From NCBI GenBank assembly GCA_034044135.1, contig CP139021.1:1317635-1381634 (forward strand): a DNA stretch of 64,000 bases. Reading direction: 5' to 3'. The number at the start of each line of letters is the position of its first letter. Positions within the stretch are counted from its first letter, which is position 1. The notes beneath the pieces were generated by a model. That model was not told where the DNA came from and made no database searches. It worked only from the letters and a program-made list of their open reading frames with translations. The translations under genes were made by a program, and so were the position numbers. Positions 1 to 9,355 of the stretch are shown here, in pieces. Source of the stretch: Flammeovirgaceae bacterium SG7u.111 (GTDB lineage Bacteria; Bacteroidota; Bacteroidia; Cytophagales; Flammeovirgaceae).

Positions 1-502
1 TTATAATAGGCACATTTCCATATACATCGCACAAAATGTAATAATAGGAAGCACGGAGTACCCTTAGCTCGGCTATTACCTCGTTTTTACCTTCTGAAAC
101 AGGTAAAGAACCTGATTCAATTTGGAAAAGGACTCTATTGGTTGTGGTAATCCCTGAATAAGCCCGACGCCAAGTCTGGATTACAAAATCATCGTCCGAG
201 GTCCATTTGTGTTCGTGGAGTCTTCTATAAACGCCACCATCTACCCAGCCATTTGGCCTGGCAGGGATTACTACTTGGTCGGCAGAAACTTCTTGTACTC
301 TCCAGTACCCATTCCATTCCAATACCGTTTGGCGCCATGCTACGTACGCTTCCCCAACTAAGGCTGCAAAGTCCGAATCTGTAGGTTCAAATTGGCTAGA
401 AATAATTTGCCCAAAATTCTGATCTTCTAGTTTGGTACACGAGAAAACCGATAAGCCAAAAACAAGAATAATAACCTTATATATACATCTAATACTTTTC
501 AT
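1..502 (-). CDS. SusD/RagB-family outer-membrane lipoprotein (N-terminal part only)
   Basis: This is the start of a SusD-type nutrient-binding lipoprotein that would cap the SusC channel encoded just upstream. Translating the minus strand from the ATG at 502 gives about 167 residues before the window ends. A hydrophobic signal ends in VFSCTK, whose Cys is a typical lipidation site. The segment ELRVLRASYYYILCDVYGN matches the conserved TPR-like helix of SusD proteins, where a run of Tyr precedes the family's GNVPI motif. The start lies 18 bp beyond the SusC stop codon, so both are surely co-transcribed. The C-terminal two thirds are missing only because of the window edge. The ligand (glycan or other) cannot be told from this part. 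Confidence 0.85.
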   Translation of the reverse strand, partial: MKSIRCIYKVIILVFGLSVFSCTKLEDQNFGQIISSQFEPTDSDFAALVGEAYVAWRQTVLEWNGYWRVQEVSADQVVIPARPNGWVDGGVYRRLHEHKWTSDDDFVIQTWRRAYSGITTTNRVLFQIESGSLPVSEGKNEVIAELRVLRASYYYILCDVYGNVPII

Positions 503-520
503 TTTTCTTCTGTTTTGAGA

Positions 521-3500
521 TTAAAAACTTACATTAAAACCAGCTGTGAAAGTTCGAGTAGTTGGATATTTATCTCGATCATCGTTTCCAGGAGAAAGCC
601 CAAGTCTGTTTACTTCAGGATCAATCCCTTTATAATCCGTAATAGTTACAGTGTTAAGCGTTGATATATATACCCTAGCTGATTTGAATATTTTAGAACC
701 TCCCGTTTTGATATTATACCCTAAGGTGATGTTGTCAATTTTCCAGAAATCTCCATCTTCTACATAGTAGCTGTTGTATTCAAGTGGGGCATTCAACACC
801 GCTTTTCCAAATACCTTGTCATCAGCTGTGTTTAGTTGATTGTATTGAGGAAGCGTAGGGTTTTCCAAATACATTCTCTGGAAGTTCAATATCTGGTAAT
901 CGAAAGCACCTCTCATAGTCACTGAAAGATCCCAGCTTTTGTACCTGAAATTGTTATTCCAGCCCGCATAATATTTAGGGAGACCGTTGCCAAGTACTTG
1001 CTTTTCTTCAAATGAATGGTTGAAATCACCGTAGCTAACTTCTTCTCCTTCAGTACCTTCATAAACCCAATACCCATCTTCATCAATATCTACGACTTTG
1101 AATCCGTAAAAATCGCCAATGTTGTCACCGATTTTTACCATGTGGGTAAATGTTTGGATAGGTTCACCAGTGCCACCTGTTGTGAAATAATCATTAGTGG
1201 TCTGGTAATTATCATTTGAAAGGCTTACGAGCTTGTTGCTATTTGTAGAAAAGTTGACACTGGTCATCCATTCAAAATCTTGTGTTTGAACAGGTATCAC
1301 ATTTACTAAGACCTCAAGTCCTTTGTTTTCCATCACGCCGACATTCGCTCTAGTCGAAGGATACAAGTTTGGAGGGCTAGGTACTTGGTAATCGTACAAC
1401 AATCCGTCAATTTTCCGATTGTATGCATCGATACTACCGCTAAATCGATCATTTAGGAGAGAAAAATCAAGACCAAGGTTGGTTTCATGTTTTTCTTCCC
1501 AGCGCAAATCAGGGTTAGGGTTTTGAGATGGTACAAGTGTTCTTATCCATTCCCCATCGTAGTAGAAGAAGTTACTGTAAGATAGCAATGCTACACCTAA
1601 AAATTGAGCTGAAGGTTGAGAGCCAGTTACTCCATAACCAGCCCTAAGTTTAAGTTTGTTGACCACCGTTAGGTTTTCCATAAACGCTTCGTTGGAAATT
1701 TTCCAACCCAGTGAAACTGCTGGGAATGTGCCCCAAGGTTTTTCCGCACCATAGAGTTGGCTAGCCGCCTCATGTCGAATACTTGCAAGTAGCAGGTATT
1801 TATCTTTGTAACTATAAGTCGCTCTCCCAAAGAAACCGATCAAGTTGGTCAGGCTTCTACCGCTGTAGATATTCACCGCAGGGTTTCCATCTTTAAGGGC
1901 TTGACCTAGTCCAATATTATTGTAAGAGAAGATATCGGTAGGGAAATCCTGATTTTGCTGCCAAAATTCTTTACGGTCATGGTCTTGATAGCTATAACCT
2001 CCTAAAAGGGTGACACTGTGGTCTCCAAAAGAAGTTGAGTAGGATGCGGTTAATTCCATCAAACGGTCTATAGCCTCGGTAGTTCCATTAGAAGCAAAGC
2101 CATTTTTACCATCTCTTAGTGTAGAGATGTGCTTTTTGCTTTCTGCATAACCTCTCGTTTGGTTATACCTGTTTATAGAAAACAGTGCCGATAAGTTCAA
2201 ACCTGGAATTGGAGTGTAGGTAATGGTAGAGTTTAACCTTGAGTTTTGAGACTTGTTCTCTCCATCAGATTCGTATATCCTTCCTAATGGATTTTCATAA
2301 TTAAAAATAGCGGTTTGCTCATGCCAATCACCATTTTCGTCTTTTACAGGAGCTGTCGGATTACGGATAAGTGCTTGTCGGTAGGTATAGCCGTTAAAGC
2401 TTAGGCCATCTCCTGTCGTATTGAATTTATTTTGGGAATTCAAAATGCCAAAGTTAAATTTCAACTTGTCATTGAACATATTGTGGTTGATATCTACTCT
2501 TCCAGTAAATGTTTGGTTATTCGACTTAAGAAAAATACCTTCAAGGTCACGGTAGTTGATGTTAGCCAAATAATTGGTAGTTGAATTACCACCCCTAAAA
2601 GTAAGGTTATGTACTTGGCTTAGTGGAGTTTGGGTTATTTCGTCCATCCAATCGGTTGAGGCACCTAAGTCCCATGATGCATCGCGAGTTCCGGCTGCAA
2701 TCTGCGCTCGGTAATCATCAGCAGTGAACATTTCGAGCTGTCTGGCAATTGCCTGAGTGCTAAAATTAGCAGAATAGTCTACTGAGCTTGAGTATTCTCC
2801 TTTTGCTCTTTTAGTGGTGATGATGATCACACCATTGGTACCCCTAGTACCATAAATTGCAGCGGCAGATCCGTCTTTTAGTACGTCGATAGTTTCAATA
2901 TCTTCTGGAGCCACCGTTTTGAAATCACCGGGAACACCATCTATCAAAACCAATGGGTTGGAATTCGACCCAAATAAGGTTGTATTACCCCTTAGCAAAA
3001 TTTGAGAACCACTAGTAGGGTCACCACTTGGCATAGAAACGGTAAGTCCCGCTACTTTACCTTGAAGAAGCTGCCCAGCATCGTTCACATTTCCCTTTAC
3101 AAAATTTTCTGAGCTTACACTTGCTACCGAACTCGTTAAATCTTCTTTGTTTTGAGTACCGTACCCAATAACGACAACTTCTTCAAGTTGGGCAAGATCA
3201 GGTTGCAAAGTGATTTTGATTTCAGTTTGGTTTCCTACAGCAACTTCTTGTGTAAGAAAACCAATATAGCTGAATTGTAGGGTCGCATCTGAAGGCACGT
3301 TGAGCGTAAAATCTCCGTCCAAATTAGTGGTAGTACCATTAGCCGTTCCTTTTATCAAAATATTTACTCCTGGTAATGGTTGCCCTTCATTATCAACTAC
3401 ATTTCCCGAAACTTTAACTTGAGCTATTTCTTTTACTAGCGCTTTTAGCTTTTCATTCGGACGTTGAGTAGGGCTTTTACTTACATAAATATTCTCATTT

Positions 3501-3871
3501 ACCCTTTTGAAAGACAGTCCATTCTCTTTTGCGATTTCTGTAAGAACCTGAGAAAGAGGCTGGTTAGTGATTTTCTTGGTGATTCGGGTGTTTTTATTGA
3601 GGATATCGTGGTTGTAGGCAAAATTGAAATTTGTTTTCTTACCTATTGCGGTAAAAGTTTCTTCTAGGTTCGCATTTTTGAGGTGGATGGTGACATAAAT
3701 CTCTTCTATGCTCATCCGCTGGGCATTACCATCGTTTGCTATAAGCATGCTACTCAGGCATACTTGCATAAACAGGCCAAATAATACATATTTAGACATA
3801 GTCCAGATTTGTTGGATTGTTTTCAAATTCATATTTTTAAGTGTTTTTAATGGAAGTAAAAATGAATTCAT
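521..3871 (-). CDS. SusC/RagA-family TonB-linked outer-membrane transporter with STN signalling domain
   Basis: A 1116-residue TonB-dependent outer-membrane channel that would import a ligand captured by its SusD partner. After a signal region (about residues 1-51) come an STN domain (about 58-132), a carboxypeptidase-like beta domain (about 152-230), a TonB-box-like LEEVVVIGYGTQ, a plug domain (about 245-355, with LIDGVPG and GTRGTNGVIIITTK) and a long beta-barrel ending in an aromatic-type C-terminus (GFNVSF). The STN domain is known in such proteins to contact a FecR-type anti-sigma factor, which fits the FecR and sigma genes directly upstream on the same strand. The first ATG was used; Met14 or Met25 are possible alternatives. 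Substrate unknown. Confidence 0.93.
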   Translation of the reverse strand: MNSFLLPLKTLKNMNLKTIQQIWTMSKYVLFGLFMQVCLSSMLIANDGNAQRMSIEEIYVTIHLKNANLEETFTAIGKKTNFNFAYNHDILNKNTRITKKITNQPLSQVLTEIAKENGLSFKRVNENIYVSKSPTQRPNEKLKALVKEIAQVKVSGNVVDNEGQPLPGVNILIKGTANGTTTNLDGDFTLNVPSDATLQFSYIGFLTQEVAVGNQTEIKITLQPDLAQLEEVVVIGYGTQNKEDLTSSVASVSSENFVKGNVNDAGQLLQGKVAGLTVSMPSGDPTSGSQILLRGNTTLFGSNSNPLVLIDGVPGDFKTVAPEDIETIDVLKDGSAAAIYGTRGTNGVIIITTKRAKGEYSSSVDYSANFSTQAIARQLEMFTADDYRAQIAAGTRDASWDLGASTDWMDEITQTPLSQVHNLTFRGGNSTTNYLANINYRDLEGIFLKSNNQTFTGRVDINHNMFNDKLKFNFGILNSQNKFNTTGDGLSFNGYTYRQALIRNPTAPVKDENGDWHEQTAIFNYENPLGRIYESDGENKSQNSRLNSTITYTPIPGLNLSALFSINRYNQTRGYAESKKHISTLRDGKNGFASNGTTEAIDRLMELTASYSTSFGDHSVTLLGGYSYQDHDRKEFWQQNQDFPTDIFSYNNIGLGQALKDGNPAVNIYSGRSLTNLIGFFGRATYSYKDKYLLLASIRHEAASQLYGAEKPWGTFPAVSLGWKISNEAFMENLTVVNKLKLRAGYGVTGSQPSAQFLGVALLSYSNFFYYDGEWIRTLVPSQNPNPDLRWEEKHETNLGLDFSLLNDRFSGSIDAYNRKIDGLLYDYQVPSPPNLYPSTRANVGVMENKGLEVLVNVIPVQTQDFEWMTSVNFSTNSNKLVSLSNDNYQTTNDYFTTGGTGEPIQTFTHMVKIGDNIGDFYGFKVVDIDEDGYWVYEGTEGEEVSYGDFNHSFEEKQVLGNGLPKYYAGWNNNFRYKSWDLSVTMRGAFDYQILNFQRMYLENPTLPQYNQLNTADDKVFGKAVLNAPLEYNSYYVEDGDFWKIDNITLGYNIKTGGSKIFKSARVYISTLNTVTITDYKGIDPEVNRLGLSPGNDDRDKYPTTRTFTAGFNVSF

Positions 3872-4023
3872 TAAAGACCTTACTATGTTCTTAGCTTCTG
3901 CTCGCCAAAGTGAATGCCTAAGGGTGTAGTAAGTTTTCTATTTAAAGTCAGCTGCATTGTTATTGTAGCTGACTTTTTTAACTTGTATTATTCATTGTTT
4001 TTTTTGTTAAGAGTTTTTTATTT

Positions 4024-5058
4024 CTAATAGATTAATACAGTATCTGCATTCATCTCGTAGTTGAATTTTAAGCTAAAAGAAATTCCTTCCAATACGTTAG
4101 AAAGGGGTTGATCTTGGAAAGTCCCACTAAATCCTTCTTTAGACTTGAGGTCTTTTTTAAGAATAATTTTTACCCCATACCATTTTTCAAGTCCTGAAAC
4201 TACATCGTCTGGTGAAGACTTATGGAAAACAAGATTGCCATCTTTCCAACCAAAAATGCTGCTGTGATCAAACTCCTCGATCTTCGAATTGCTTTTTTCT
4301 TTGTCGAAAACCAACATTTGGGTAGGGGAGAGGACTACTTCTTCTCCTATCGTTTTTGTGTCTTTTACCCCAACCCTTCCAGACTCAACAGCTATTTTGA
4401 CCTTGCTTTCCGAGGGGTATGACATGATGTTGAAGCTGGTGCCCAATACGGTGGTTTTTAGATCGCCAGTATGGATGATAAAAGGTTTCGTAGTATCTCT
4501 TTCTACATCAAAATAGGCTTCGCCTGTTAAATAAACCTCTCTGGTTGAGTGTGCATTGAAGTTTTCAGGAAACTTCAATTTTGAGTTGGAGTTAAGTTTG
4601 ATAACTGTTCCATCCTGGAGTTTCAAACTGAGCTTTTGTCCTTTTGAAGTAAACTTTTCTAAATATGCTATCGAGCCGGTGATTTCCTGATTAGTATCAG
4701 ATGTCAGTCCGAATTTTTGCCATGTTATCCAACCTGCTATCATTATGATTGAAATAGAGGCGGCAATGGCATACCATAGTTTAATGCTATTTTTTTGCGA
4801 AGTAGCTTGGCTATGCTCTAATATGTACGAATCAATATTGGTTTTGACTTTTTCGATTAGTTCTATTCTGGTGCCTAGCGTTTTTTCATCTAGTTCAGAA
4901 ACCAAAAGTTTAGCTTTAGTTATTGTGGGGACAGATTCCGGATATTGTGCTATCCAATCATTCCAGTACCTGTCAGATTCAGGTGTAGGTCGTTTTACCC
5001 AATCAATAAATTGTTGGTCTAATATGAGGTCATTTAATGTGTGCAGCCGTTTTTTCAT
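4024..5058 (-). CDS. FecR-family anti-sigma factor
   Basis: A 344-residue inner-membrane signal relay. The cytoplasmic N-terminal part (about 1-92) would hold the partner sigma factor. One membrane helix follows at about 94-113 (LWYAIAASISIIMIAGWI). The periplasmic part has a FecR domain (about 135-235, with FNAHSTREVYLTGEAYFDV and a GTSFNIMSY motif) and a C-terminal STN-like DUF4974 region (about 270-344). In the Fec model, ligand-loaded SusC/STN touches this periplasmic part and the sigma factor is released. It sits between the sigma gene (146 bp upstream) and the susC-like gene (152 bp downstream), all on the minus strand. Confidence 0.92.
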   Translation of the reverse strand: MKKRLHTLNDLILDQQFIDWVKRPTPESDRYWNDWIAQYPESVPTITKAKLLVSELDEKTLGTRIELIEKVKTNIDSYILEHSQATSQKNSIKLWYAIAASISIIMIAGWITWQKFGLTSDTNQEITGSIAYLEKFTSKGQKLSLKLQDGTVIKLNSNSKLKFPENFNAHSTREVYLTGEAYFDVERDTTKPFIIHTGDLKTTVLGTSFNIMSYPSESKVKIAVESGRVGVKDTKTIGEEVVLSPTQMLVFDKEKSNSKIEEFDHSSIFGWKDGNLVFHKSSPDDVVSGLEKWYGVKIILKKDLKSKEGFSGTFQDQPLSNVLEGISFSLKFNYEMNADTVLIY

Positions 5059-5204
5059 ATTTAGTTTGAAGGTTCTGCCTTTTCAGAAAAAGATCTTTCT
5101 TTGGAAGAGGCGATACTCGCATTCTTATTTAATGTAAAAAATACATTTATTTTCAGAAAAAAAACACCTTTATTAAAAGATACCAAGACCTTTCAATTTT
5201 GCCC

Positions 5205-5831
5205 CTACTTGTTCAGAAAAAAACTAAATAAAATAATGGAAGTAGTAAATAGGTCAAAATAACCAGAGGAAATTAGTCCTTTTTCAAGGTTTTCAATGGC
5301 TTTTGCCAAGAGCTTATAAGCAGATTTTGTGGTAATGGACATGGTATCTGCAACTTCTTGGAAAGATAGGTTCTGGTAATATTTTAAGTAAATCGATTCT
5401 TTCTGCCGAGCTGAAAGGTTTTCTATAGCCTCTTTAACCAGTAAACTTCTTTTGTCGCTTAACTCACCATCAATTAATTGGTCTTCTGAGGAGGAGGCAA
5501 AGTCAGATAAGCTATTAGTAGTTATATCACTGGTTACTACCCATTTGTTGCTTTGTGGAAGTTTTTTTTGAAGTTTTCTTCGAAAAGCCGTAATCAGGTA
5601 AAATTTGATGGAAGAGTGTAGTTTCAGACGTTCTTTTTTTTGCCAAATTTCAATAAATGTTTCTTGTAGGCAATCCTCTATAAGCAGGATGTCTTTTGTA
5701 ATACTTTCGCCATATTTTATTAAGGAGTTTGCATACTCATAGAATATGAAATCAAATGCTGCTTTTTCACCAGTTTTAATTTCATCCCAAATTTCTAGAT
5801 CACTTTTATTTTTGTAGACAGAGATGGGCAT
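5205..5831 (-). CDS. ECF RNA polymerase sigma factor (sigma-70 family)
   Basis: A 208-residue extracytoplasmic-function sigma factor, expected to switch on the adjacent susC/susD genes when released by the FecR protein. Region 2 is visible at about 28-90, with the DCLQETFIEIWQKK promoter-melting helix. Region 4 lies at about 138-185, with LSARQKESIYLKYYQNLS and the helix-turn-helix FQEVADTMSITTKSAYKLL. Unusually, the C-terminus ends in a short hydrophobic stretch (FTTSIILFSFFL), which may help membrane or anti-sigma contact. It is the first gene of the minus-strand locus; the start ATG at 5831 is the only good one. Confidence 0.9.
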   Translation of the reverse strand: MPISVYKNKSDLEIWDEIKTGEKAAFDFIFYEYANSLIKYGESITKDILLIEDCLQETFIEIWQKKERLKLHSSIKFYLITAFRRKLQKKLPQSNKWVVTSDITTNSLSDFASSSEDQLIDGELSDKRSLLVKEAIENLSARQKESIYLKYYQNLSFQEVADTMSITTKSAYKLLAKAIENLEKGLISSGYFDLFTTSIILFSFFLNK

Positions 5832-6039
5832 TTGATAAGTATAAGAAACCTTTGGGTAATAACTTGTCAGGGCAATTGGCCTGATAAGCTTACGGCAAAC
5901 TTATAATAAAAAAATCATCCTAAAAGAGGAGCATGAAAGAGTTTGTTTGCTCAGATAGTACTAAACTAATTTTTTTAAAATTGAAATTTTGGCATTCTAG
6001 AGGAGAAAACTCCCGAAAAAAAGTCGAAAGATTAGATTT

Positions 6040-6208
6040 TCTTGATCATTCCCACCTCAACTACCACCAAGTACCCTTCGATACCTTCACAGATGACCTG
6101 CTGAAAGGGGAAACCGTTATCAAATAGATGGTTCGGGAATCAGATACCTTAGGCGTACTTACTTCAGGAGTGGGGCTACCAAAGTCCAAGTTGATTCTCT
6201 GAAAAAGT
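6040..6208 (+). pseudogene. Fragment of a polysaccharide deacetylase gene
   Basis: A broken internal piece of a deacetylase. The reading frame at about 6046-6123 encodes SHLNYHQVPFDTFTDDLLKG, nearly identical to the intact deacetylase at 25047-25976 (SHLNYHQVPFETFTKDLLKG). By eye about 60 of 65 bases match between the two loci. After a stop at 6125 the similarity resumes in another frame: RRTYFRSG...DSLKKF resembles RHPYLRSG...DSLKHF of the intact copy. Some 30 codons between these blocks are missing, as are both gene ends. It cannot encode a working enzyme. Confidence 0.75.
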
Positions 6209-6209
6209 T

Positions 6210-6515
6210 TTGTCTGGGGAAGGGCAGAATATCACCCCAGCAAGGTTCAATTCGGAAGCCTTGAGAAACCGAGAGGTTTCGGCAGAGGTGAGAAGCGAGT
6301 TGGAAAAAGTGGCGAGGATTCTTCGTGTACGAGGTTATGCACGAATTGATGCCTTTGTAAGGATTTATCCAGATAAAGTGGAAACTGTCATTATCGAAAT
6401 AAACTCTTTGCCGGGCATGACCCCTGCAACCTGTATCTTCCACCAAGCCGCACTCAAAAACTACAAACCGTTCGACTTTATAGATAATATTTTGGAGTAC
6501 GGAAAAAACTGGTGA
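6210..6515 (+). pseudogene. C-terminal remnant of a D-alanine-D-alanine ligase-like ATP-grasp enzyme
   Basis: An open frame of about 100 codons with only a TTG as a possible start. It encodes the last part of an ATP-grasp ligase: RGYARIDAFVRIYPDKVET followed by VIIEINSLPGMTPATCIFHQ. The latter carries the metal-binding Glu and Asn of the EIN motif and the family's LPGMTP loop. The N-terminal and central ATP-grasp domains are absent; upstream lies deacetylase debris instead. Known D-Ala-D-Ala ligases need those domains, so this is a remnant, although the frame itself is intact to the stop at 6515. Expression is doubtful. Confidence 0.7.
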
Positions 6516-6939
6516 AGCTAATAAAGTGAGCGGCGAGTAAATATAAGATGAGCTGTTTCATACTTTAGATTAATGGTTGGTAAGTGGCTCTATTTACCGA
6601 GCCGAGTTATTCTTTTTTTCAAAAATACACTTTAAATGTAATAGTTATATTTAATGCTCTATTAAAGCTCTCATTTCAAAGAGAAGGCTTTCTTGAAAGC
6701 AGGTTAGTACGTGGTATTTACTTGTAGAAAGTTATTTTTATTTAAAATGGGAGGGTAAAGAATGGGTTGGCTTATGAATTGTGATTGTACTCGGAATTGC
6801 TTGTCCAACTTTTAAATAATTACCAAACATGCTCTTAAACTATGAGTTGATTGCCATCTAAATCTGATTATCATTATGTTTGCGGTTCAATGGTACTTAT
6901 AGGAAGTACAAGAGCTTGGGCTATTTCAAAATAATACAT
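6516..6939. other. Intergenic stretch without a recognised gene
   Basis: About 420 AT-rich bases between the ATP-grasp remnant and the PASTA gene. No open frame with family resemblance, RNA gene or strong hairpin was seen. It presumably holds the PASTA gene promoter. Confidence 0.5.
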
Positions 6940-7764
6940 ATGCTAAACAAAATAAAGAAAAATTCGCCTTGGTGGATGTCTCTCAATATTCTCATTATGC
7001 TGATCGTAGGATCGGCAGCAGTGTTGGTGTTTTTTATGGTCTTCTTGCCCTCTTATACTAACCATGGGCTTACGGTGACCGTTCCTGACTTGCGAGGGCT
7101 TTCGGTAGAAGAAGCGGCAAGCGCCTTAGAGGCAAAAGAGCTAAGGTACGAAGTTACCGATTCTGTGTTCAGCCCTGAGTACAAGCCAAACCAGATTGTG
7201 GCGCATTATCCTGAAGATAACGTGCAAGTAAAACCAAGTAGGAAAATATTCATCACGCTCAATATGTCTAATGTGCCAACAGTACAGCTTCCAGATGTGA
7301 TAGATGCGTCTATCAAAGAAGCGCGGTTGACCATTGAGAATCTAGGGTTTGAAATTGGGGATATCGAATATGTACCCGACTTGGCTACCAATGCGGTGCT
7401 AAGCATCAGAATAGATGAGAAAGAATACAAGAAAGAGGATTTGGAAGAGGGGTTAGAATTGCCAAAAGGTACGAAAATAGGTCTTTCGGTGGGCAACGGA
7501 CTGGGTAACGATGAGCTAGTGGTACCCAACCTCATGGGTATGCCACTGGAAGAAGCCGAACAGTATTTGCTAGGCATGGAGCTGGGCGTAGGCCATATAG
7601 AATATGTAGATACCGCCACGGTCGACTTGGGAACCATCATCAAACAATTCCCCGAATCGAACCGGGGAGCTGTCGTGAAAGTAGGTTCTATCATCGACCT
7701 GTGGGTAGCGGGTTTTTACCCTGAACTGATGGATTCGACCTTTTTGGATGAACCTGCTCAATAA
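6940..7764 (+). CDS. PASTA domain-containing membrane protein
   Basis: A 274-residue protein with a short cytoplasmic N-terminus, one membrane helix (about 15-39) and three PASTA repeats outside (about 45-110, 115-185 and 195-260). Each repeat starts with a VPDLRGLS- or VPNLMGMP-type motif. PASTA domains bind peptidoglycan or muropeptides in other bacteria. Here there is no attached kinase or penicillin-binding domain, as is usual for stand-alone Bacteroidota versions. I place the start at the ATG at 6940, directly before the KK-rich end that precedes the membrane helix; an in-frame TTG at 6880 would add 20 unconvincing residues. It ends 55 bp before glyS. Confidence 0.85.
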   Translation: MLNKIKKNSPWWMSLNILIMLIVGSAAVLVFFMVFLPSYTNHGLTVTVPDLRGLSVEEAASALEAKELRYEVTDSVFSPEYKPNQIVAHYPEDNVQVKPSRKIFITLNMSNVPTVQLPDVIDASIKEARLTIENLGFEIGDIEYVPDLATNAVLSIRIDEKEYKKEDLEEGLELPKGTKIGLSVGNGLGNDELVVPNLMGMPLEEAEQYLLGMELGVGHIEYVDTATVDLGTIIKQFPESNRGAVVKVGSIIDLWVAGFYPELMDSTFLDEPAQ

Positions 7765-7806
7765 ATATTGGCAATTATCCTATTCATTAAATTAATCACT
7801 TTATTA

Positions 7807-7814
7807 TACCTTTG
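7807..7814 (+). promoter_or_regulatory. Candidate Bacteroidota -7 box for glyS
   Basis: TAccTTTG matches the Bacteroidota -7 consensus TAnnTTTG and lies only 5 bases before the glyS ATG, implying a very short or absent leader. No good TTG -33 box is seen at the usual distance, so support is partial. Confidence 0.4.
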
Positions 7815-7819
7815 CGGAC

Positions 7820-9301
7820 ATGGCGAAGAACGAGAAAAAACTAGAAAACCCCTTATTACAAAAAGTAGTGGCACACTCTAAAGAATATGGATTTGTGTTC
7901 CCTTCAAGTGAAATTTACGATGGTCTCCAAGCGGTGTACGACTACGGACCGTACGGTGTGACCCTTAAAAATAACTTAAAGCAGTTTTGGTGGAAGGCAA
8001 TGACCCAGATGCACGAAAACATCGTGGGTATAGATGCTGCCATCTTCATGCACCCAACTACTTGGAAAGCCTCTGGGCACGTGGATAGTTTTAACGACCC
8101 TATGCTCGACAACAAGGATTCTAAGAAGCGTTACCGTGCCGATGTGCTTGTAGAAGACAAAGCTGCGGAATACGAAAAAGCAGGCGAGCCTGAAAAAGGA
8201 CAAGCCATCATCGACCAGATGAACAAATGCTTGGAAGCAGAAGATTTGGAAGGAGTAAGGCAGGTTATAATTGATGAAAACATCACCTGCCCAATTTCTG
8301 GAACAGCCAACTGGACAGAAGTACGTCAGTTCAACTTGATGTTCTCTACCCAAACGGGTGCTATTGCCGACGAGTCGAGCACGGTGTACCTCCGCCCCGA
8401 AACGGCGCAAGGTATTTTCGTGAACTTCTTGAACGTACAAAAGTCTGCCCGTCAGAAAGTGCCTTTTGGTATTGCTCAGATAGGTAAAGCTTTCAGGAAT
8501 GAGATCATTGCCCGTCAGTTTATTTTCCGTATGCGTGAGTTTGAGCAAATGGAAATGCAATATTTTGTGCGCCCTGGTTCAGAAATGGAGTGGTACGAAA
8601 CATGGAAAGAAGCAAGGATGAAGTGGCACAAAGTGATAGGAACTTCTGAAGCTAAGCTTCGTTTCCACGACCACGATAAATTGGCGCACTACGCCAATGC
8701 TGCTTGCGATATCGAATACGAATTCCCATTTGGGTTCAAAGAAGTGGAAGGTATCCACTCACGTACCGATTTCGATTTGAGCAGCCACCAAGAGTTCTCA
8801 AAAAAGAAACAGCAATACTTCGACCCAGAGATAAACAAAGGCTACGTGCCGTATGTGATCGAAACATCGATTGGTGCGGATAGGCTGTTCCTATTGGCCA
8901 TGTGCCATGCCTACACCGAAGAAGAAGTAGGAGAGGGCGACAAAAAGAAAATGAGGACGTACCTCAAGTTCAACCCTGCGTTGGCGCCTGTGAAAGCAGC
9001 TATTTTGCCACTGACCAAAAAAGACGGGCTTCCTGAGAAATCGAAAGAAATTCTCAACGACTTGAAGTTCGACTTTGAGGTGAGATACGAAGAGCAAGCT
9101 GCCATAGGTAAGCGTTATACCCGCCAAGATTTGATAGGTGTGCCGTATTGCATCACGGTCGATCACCAAACTTTGGAAGACGAGACAGTGACCATTCGCG
9201 AGCGTGATACCACGGATCAGTTCCGTTTGCCAATTGCCGAGTTGAAAGCTTGGTTGGGCGAAAGAGTTTCTATGACCAATCTATTGAAGCAACTTCAGTA
9301 A
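7820..9301 (+). CDS. glyS: Glycyl-tRNA synthetase, one-subunit (alpha2) class II type
   Basis: Charges tRNA-Gly with glycine in the cytoplasm. The 493-residue length and layout match the homodimeric, eukaryote-like GlyRS used by Bacteroidota, rather than the alpha2beta2 enzyme of many other bacteria. The start segment DYGPYGVTLKNNLKQFWW is characteristic. Class II motif 2 is seen at about 232-250 (FRNEIIARQFIFRMREFEQ) and motif 3 at about 352-362 (ETSIGADRLFLL). The anticodon-binding domain fills the last hundred residues, with RYTRQDLIGVPYCITVD. The ATG at 7820 follows a promoter-like TAccTTTG. A strong hairpin terminator shared with the converging oxygenase gene follows. Confidence 0.97.
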   Translation: MAKNEKKLENPLLQKVVAHSKEYGFVFPSSEIYDGLQAVYDYGPYGVTLKNNLKQFWWKAMTQMHENIVGIDAAIFMHPTTWKASGHVDSFNDPMLDNKDSKKRYRADVLVEDKAAEYEKAGEPEKGQAIIDQMNKCLEAEDLEGVRQVIIDENITCPISGTANWTEVRQFNLMFSTQTGAIADESSTVYLRPETAQGIFVNFLNVQKSARQKVPFGIAQIGKAFRNEIIARQFIFRMREFEQMEMQYFVRPGSEMEWYETWKEARMKWHKVIGTSEAKLRFHDHDKLAHYANAACDIEYEFPFGFKEVEGIHSRTDFDLSSHQEFSKKKQQYFDPEINKGYVPYVIETSIGADRLFLLAMCHAYTEEEVGEGDKKKMRTYLKFNPALAPVKAAILPLTKKDGLPEKSKEILNDLKFDFEVRYEEQAAIGKRYTRQDLIGVPYCITVDHQTLEDETVTIRERDTTDQFRLPIAELKAWLGERVSMTNLLKQLQ

Positions 9302-9320
9302 GGATACTTTTATACATCCA

Positions 9321-9352
9321 AAAGCCCTTTCTATTTCAATAGAAAGGGCTTT
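9321..9352. terminator. Bidirectional intrinsic terminator between glyS and the oxygenase gene
   Basis: A perfect 14-bp stem (9321-9334 with 9339-9352) and a 4-base loop, followed by a T run on the plus strand. It ends both converging transcripts; the oxygenase stop codon falls just past the stem. Confidence 0.85.
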
Positions 9353-9355
9353 TTT

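Noticed and set aside
7206-8560. Long minus-strand open frames inside the PASTA and glyS genes
   Set aside because: They lie opposite well-identified genes, show no family resemblance and reflect codon bias of the plus strand.
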